64,000 nt of DNA from Anaeramoeba flamelloides (taxonomy: Eukaryota > Metamonada > Anaeramoebidae): positions 13,168,501 through 13,232,500 of the forward strand of contig JANTQA010000012.1 in assembly GCA_027625915.1 (NCBI GenBank), in the 5' to 3' direction. Within the stretch, counting starts at the first letter, position 1. Each line of letters starts with the position of its first letter. Positions 59,050 to 64,000 of the stretch are shown piece by piece. The notes under the pieces are model-generated. The model worked only from the letters and a program-made list of their open reading frames with translations, searched no databases and was not told where the DNA came from. The position numbers were made by a program, and so were the translations under genes.

Positions 59050-61655
59050 ATTCAGCGTATGAGAATGATTTCGATGAAATGACTGAAACAATGAATGATC
59101 TTCAAACAGATATGGATGGATTTGATCAGTATGAGGACAACGAAGATATAAATGAAAATTTACCCGAAGATCCTATAATATCTCTTACAGATAATGATCA
59201 AATTGAAATGTTTAAACTACTAGAAAGAGATCAAAAATTAGAGTAAATTATATTTTCCGATTTAATTTTTATTAAAAAAATTTTTATCTAAAATCCAATT
59301 ATAAAAATGAAAGTATACATTTATTTTCTTCAAACGTTATTGGTGTGCTGTAAAAATTGAAAGGGAAATACTAATAGAATTTCCTCACATGTTGTTTCAA
59401 AAATAACTGATCATAAGAGATTTATTTCAAACTATTCAAAAATAGTTAAAATTTGGAAAAATTATCCTTGACAATCAAAATTCATCTTCTATTTTTTTCC
59501 TTACACTAAATATTTCTTTTCGTGAAAATTGATGTCTTCTATATTAATTCCAAATTATTCTACAGGATAATAAAAAAAAAAAGAGAATAAAAATCTAAAC
59601 TCTTTATATAAACTATAAATATAAATCATTCATAAAATACTTAATGCCATTAATCAATTTTTTTTTTTTAATCATAGGGAAAACAAGCAATTAACAAATA
59701 GTTCAACAGATTTAAATTTGTTTTTACATCCAAATGAACCATGGGAATCTTCCTTGATACCAAAAGAGCCACAACCAGAATATTATAAAACCTTTTCTGA
59801 ATTTGAAAGAGCATATAGAAGATGGTCACAAATAACTTATAAACAACTAAACCAAGTACCAATGCATGCGAGACAATTGCAGCAAGAAGCGTTATTAAAA
59901 CCCAATAAAAAAAAACTAAAGAAAAAGAAAAAGCATATAAAAAATTTCACTAGAGATTATGCGACTTGGAGAAAAATGCTTTTACCAAGATTATTGGATT
60001 GTTCTCCAAATTATTCATTTTCAACATTAAATAAATTAAATGTATTAAATTTAAAAAATAAAAAACAACAATTCAAAAAATATTCAAATTTCAACAATGA
60101 AAATCAAACAAATAAACAAAATTGGTCTGAATTAAATGAAGAGTGTAAAGAAAATATTTCAAAAGCCTTTGACAATTTGGTTACGAAAACCCAATTTAAT
60201 TTAAAATTATATTCTTCAACAATCACACCAATTGTTGGCAAATATACACCAATAATACAGGTAACCTTCATATCTTCTACAATTGCTATATTTCTATTAA
60301 TAAATGATAAATCAAATAAAAAAAAAAAATAAAAATAAAAGATTTATTCAATTAACAAACTTCTTCAACTATATCTAAATTCTATTATTATGATTATGTT
60401 TACGATTATGATTATGATTATTATTTTTTTGATTTAACTAAATATAAAAAATAGAAAAAAGGAAAACAAGCCAATCAAAAAAAGTTGTCTAATATGGCGC
60501 TTTTACGTAGCGATTTAGCAAAAGAAATTTCACAATTAAGATATCAAAAACCAGCTGGAACAGAATCAAATTTAATTGATTTCATCGTGCCTTCTTATGA
60601 TCTATCTTCTCCAATTTCATGGGAATTAGTAATAAAATCTAGCAAACATTCCATTTTTAGATCTGAATTACAAAATCTTAATCAACAATTATGTATAAAA
60701 AAATTTTCAAATAAATTTTTGGTTTCAAAATATTCACCAGCCGTAATTATTTTTTTTTATTTTATTTTGAAAATATTTTGAATATTTTTTTAATTAAGAA
60801 TTATTTGATGAATTAACTATCAATATTTTATTTCATCATTGAAATAATGGCATGAAAATTGTTTGAAAAATTTTCCGCTTAAAATCATATTAAAATATAC
60901 ATAATAATTCTATATAATATAATAATAAAGTATTTTTAAATAATTTTTTTATTTTTGAAATTCAAAAAAAAAAAAAAAAAAAAAAAAAACACTCGAATTG
61001 ATAACATTTGAATAAATTTTATAAAAAAATAAACACAACAATTCCTGAATTTAATAAAAGATAATTTAGCAAAATATAATTTAACAAAATATAAAGGGAT
61101 AATATTTTGATTTAATATCAATTTAAAAATAATAAATCAAATAGTTCAAAATATTAAAATTAAAAAACAAATTATAATAATATTTTCTATTTTATTTATA
61201 ATAATATGCTTATTTCCTTTTTAATTATAAAATAATAGTTTTTGCGGCAGATGAATCTTCAAAATATAAAAATATTAAAAAAAAAAAATCTTTCAATGAA
61301 AAAGCTTAAACAAATAATATTATCTGAACAAAGTTATCAAGATTTTAAATTATTATTTAAAAAAAAGAAAAAAAAGCTTTATGGTAATAAAATAGTTGAT
61401 TTAATCAATTTTAGAAACATTTATAGAATTTTAAAATTATTTGAATTTACAAAAAATAAAATGACTCATTTAAAAATCTCATTTTTAATAATACAAGTGC
61501 TGAAATCAAAAAATGGAAAAAAAATTATAACTCGTTTCTATATGAAAAAAAGATTAGAATTACTTTATTATATTGCTTATGCCCTTTCAAACCACTCAAA
61601 AACAACACAAAATATTTATCCATTTTATAATGAAATTGAAGTATATCTTGAAATG
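59050..61655 (+). CDS. 3' part of a multi-exon gene of unknown function
   Basis: Exons 59050-59242, 59678-60260, 60455-60742 and 61239-61655 join in phase, with donors GTAAAT, GTAACC, GTAATT and GTAAAA; each acceptor ends in AG. There is no ATG before the first exon, so it continues from upstream, very probably from 53629-54391. Order: an acidic first exon (DSAYENDFDEMTETMNDLQ); HPNEPWESSLIP and the motif YYKTFSEFERAYRRWSQITY, resembling one in the upstream part; a lysine-rich linker; a helical region (SELNEECKENISKAFDNLVT); ISWELVIKSSKHSIFRSELQ; and a basic last exon ending YNEIEVYLEM. The terminal exon is not certain: a splice to 61960 would add three codons and a TGA. I recognise no domain. 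The tryptophan-containing TF-E-(Y/F)-E-x-A motif looks like a repeated module. Confidence 0.65.
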
Positions 61656-62968
61656 GTAAAATTTTTCCTCTTTTTTTTTTTTTTTTTTTTTTTTATGTAT
61701 ATTTATATTCTCAATATTAATTCATAACCTTTTTTCTGATTAAAATTTGCTTGAAATTGTATTGAACATTCTCATAAGAACACAACGTATTAAAAAACCT
61801 TCATATTACACAGGAAATTACCATTTGACTTAGATTTGAAAAACAATTATGCTTTTTAATTAAAAAAAAATTTTCACAAAATTCAAAAAGAAATTTGGAA
61901 AAATATTTTTCTCTTCTGGAAAATAGGCAAAAATCAAATTTTTTTTAACACTTTTTTAGATATTAATGTGAATCTTTTAAATTATTCAAAGAGTGAATCT
62001 ATTAAATAGATTTGAGAATATATGTATTTTAAACAAATCTTTTCTTTTTATAACCAACAAAAAAAGCACATCTCTCCAGATAAATTTGTTGAAATTAAGA
62101 AAAAAAAAAAAAAAAACAAATTGATAAAAGCTTATTTTTGAAGATTTTTTTTCTTTATCTTCTTAATTTGTATGAGTTAAAGCAAAATATTACATTAAAA
62201 TATTGTCATTATTCCTATTTATTTTTTATTTTACAAAACATTTTTTTAACAAATTTGTTTTCAAGATTCTTTTTTCAAATATTTTTATCAAACCAAGTAA
62301 AAAATAAAGAATATTGTTTCAAAGATTAAAGGAAAAATAATGATTTATCGAAATCAAAAAACACTTTTAAAAATTTCAAATCAAATTAAAAGAAATTATA
62401 GTAGGAAAAAATTCCAAAACAACATTCAGAATTATTTTGGGCTTTTACAATTTAACTGGAAAATAAATAATTATCAAATCGAACAAGCACATCCAATAAA
62501 TCTTTATTTCTGAAGAAGAATTTAAAAAAATATCTGATTTTTTTTTAACCAAAGTTAGAATTAGATGACTTAAATTAAAATTCATTTTGGAAATTCATTT
62601 TTGAAATTCTTTAGAAATAAAAAGTAATTTGTTTTTCAAAAATTTTCCATAAAAAAGTTTTTCAGTCAGAATGAATTTCAGATCAAATTCAATAATATTG
62701 AACAAGTAAGTCTTTGAAAATTACAAATAGGATCAAAACACAACTGATATTTTTATTGATTTATTCATAGATCAATTTTTCTATTTTTTCGATTTCCTTT
62801 TTTTTAATTGGTATGAAAATCTATTATTCTAATGAAACATCAAACTCTTCTTTTTATTTAAATATTCATATATTTAATTAAAGAAATGATTTTTAGATTA
62901 CCGTTCAAAACACACCTAACAACTCAAAAGTATAAAAAAGGACATACTATCTTAAATTATGGAGCATT
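61656..62968. other. AT-rich stretch; one small unassigned ORF
   Basis: A 57-codon ATG frame at 62340-62513 (MIYRNQKTLLKISNQIKRN ... HPINLYF) has mixed composition but no supporting context. The rest is A/T low complexity. Confidence 0.3.
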
Positions 62969-63953
62969 CCTGGTTTATTGATATGGGTTAAGTGTAATAC
63001 TTAAACTGTTAAAGAGAGAATTTTGAAGTGACTAAATTTGTGTCTCCTAATTCAAAGAATATTTAAGACCTAGGTCTATAATATAGTCATTAGGGGAATT
63101 TTAAACTTAATTTAGTTTTCTAAAATATTAGAAAGGGGGGAAAAAAGTAAAGAGTGTTCCATAGGTTAGACCTATGGAGGAAGAGAAAAAAATAAAAAAG
63201 AGAGTTAAAGAAATCTGAGGGGTGTAATAAGTGTAAACTATTTTTCAGATGGGTTTGACAAGGTTATTTGGATTTGAGTGCATTTTTCCTTATAGCATGT
63301 TGAGTCATGTTGGTTATAAGGTACTCAATCGTGATGTCATATATCACTTTTACGTTCATTTTTCTGAAGAGTTCATCTGTATCTTCTCTGGTAATGATAT
63401 TAAAATCGAACCCCTCGATGTTTTTAAGATCATTTTTCCAGAATTTCCTAGTTTTTTCATATTTTTCGCATTTCCATATGAAATGGTCAACATCATCAAC
63501 TTTTTTATTACAACAAGGGCATATTTTGGAGTCTATACCTGGTTCCCATTTGTATATGTACCTACATAAGCCATTTGAGAAGGATTTAAGCTTAAATAGG
63601 GTTGTTGATGATTTCCAGCTTAGATATGGTTGTTTTTGCGCAAAGTTATTTGGAAATTGAGCAATCTTGAGATATTTCTTCAGTTTCCAATTCTTTTCGC
63701 CTATAGATGAATCGACTTTATTTTGTATGGTTTTAATGTGGGTTTCATGGAGTCTTTCTTTGATTTCTTTTTCCTCCATGTTTTCCCAGTCTATACCTTC
63801 GATTTCATCTAATTTGAGGTCTTTATTTAAGTACTCAAGTTCCAATTTTTTCAGTTTCTTGAGGAATTTAGCTTTTCTTTTTAGTATCATATGTTTTGTG
63901 GGCTCGGTTCTAGTCTCCCATCTTATGATATCGGTTGGTGTGCCTATGTTGAC
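62969..63953 (-). mobile_element. 5'-truncated LINE copy with 15-bp target-site duplication
   Basis: Minus strand. An open frame of about 230 codons runs from the element's 5' edge (63953) to 63264. It starts VNIGTPTDIIRWETRTEPTK, continues LKRKAKFLKKLKKLELEYL, SWKSSTTLFKLKSFSNGLCR, and ends in the zinc knuckle CPCCNKKVDDVDHFIWKC (C-x2-C-x8-H-x4-C) plus about 70 residues. This is the thumb-side linker and zf-RVT region at the C-terminus of non-LTR reverse transcriptases; the polymerase core is missing. A 3' UTR of about 295 nt follows. The exact direct repeat AAATTATGGAGCATT at 62954-62968 and 63954-63968 brackets the piece and fits a target-site duplication. No poly-A tail is visible. The frame is undamaged, suggesting a young insertion. 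Confidence 0.88.
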
Positions 63954-64000
63954 AAATTATGGAGCATTAGTTGGGATTGTGTTCACAAATTTTTTTATAA

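Overview
The window is nuclear DNA of an AT-rich unicellular eukaryote. The evidence is spliceosomal introns (GT...AG, usually GTAA/GTAT donors with T-rich 3' ends) in almost every recognisable gene, a cytosolic uS3 ribosomal protein, an RBBP4/MSI1-type WD40 protein, eukaryotic-type inositol-3-phosphate synthase, lysine- and asparagine-rich proteins, many homopolymer A/T tracts and abundant short transposons. Stop codons read normally and there is no sign of an altered code. The style (very low GC, Lys/Asn-rich proteins, short poly-T introns) would fit an amoebozoan, a heterolobosean or an Anaeramoeba-like metamonad. I cannot decide between them from the sequence alone.

Layout. 1-7 kb: gene-poor, with DNA-transposon remnants, foldback elements and a 5'-truncated LINE with target-site duplication (about 5.9-6.2 kb). 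7.2-8.5 kb: a multi-exon gene of unknown function. 8.6-15 kb: gene-poor, with several foldback elements. 15.1-16.5 kb: a five-exon RBBP4/MSI1-like WD40 gene whose N-terminal exon I cannot find. 16.9-18.1 kb: two transposons back to back. 20.4-22.2 kb: a coiled-coil / Asn-Thr-repeat / UBA protein. 22.7-26.3 kb: transposons. 26.7-27.9 kb: coding regions on the minus strand. 28.6-30.3 kb: two diverged copies of an interspersed repeat, one interrupted by a foldback element. 31.2-32.2 kb: a two-exon basic coiled-coil gene. 34.5-37 kb: repeats. 37.5-39.5 kb: inositol-3-phosphate synthase (minus, three exons). 40.2-44.1 kb: a dense run of foldback elements and MITEs. 45.3-46.4 kb: ribosomal protein uS3 (three exons). 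48.4-51.4 kb: two more transposons. 53.6-61.7 kb: seven exons that look like the 5' and 3' parts of one gene, separated by about 4.7 kb that carries a nest of five transposons. 63.0-64.0 kb: a second LINE copy with a 15-bp target-site duplication.

The genes are unrelated housekeeping or unknown genes: translation (uS3), inositol/phospholipid synthesis (INO1), chromatin (RBBP4-like), and fast-evolving coiled-coil or low-complexity proteins. No operon or gene cluster is visible. The most informative content is the transposon landscape. At least four families of short DNA elements are present in multiple copies here. Their flanks let me assign probable superfamilies: TA target sites for three families, and a 3-bp TTA/TAA site for one. 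One nested insertion can be dated relative to its host by comparison with an uninterrupted copy in the same window. I found no CRISPR, prokaryotic operon, tRNA or rRNA gene, and nothing that I can defend as a new defence or mobile system.
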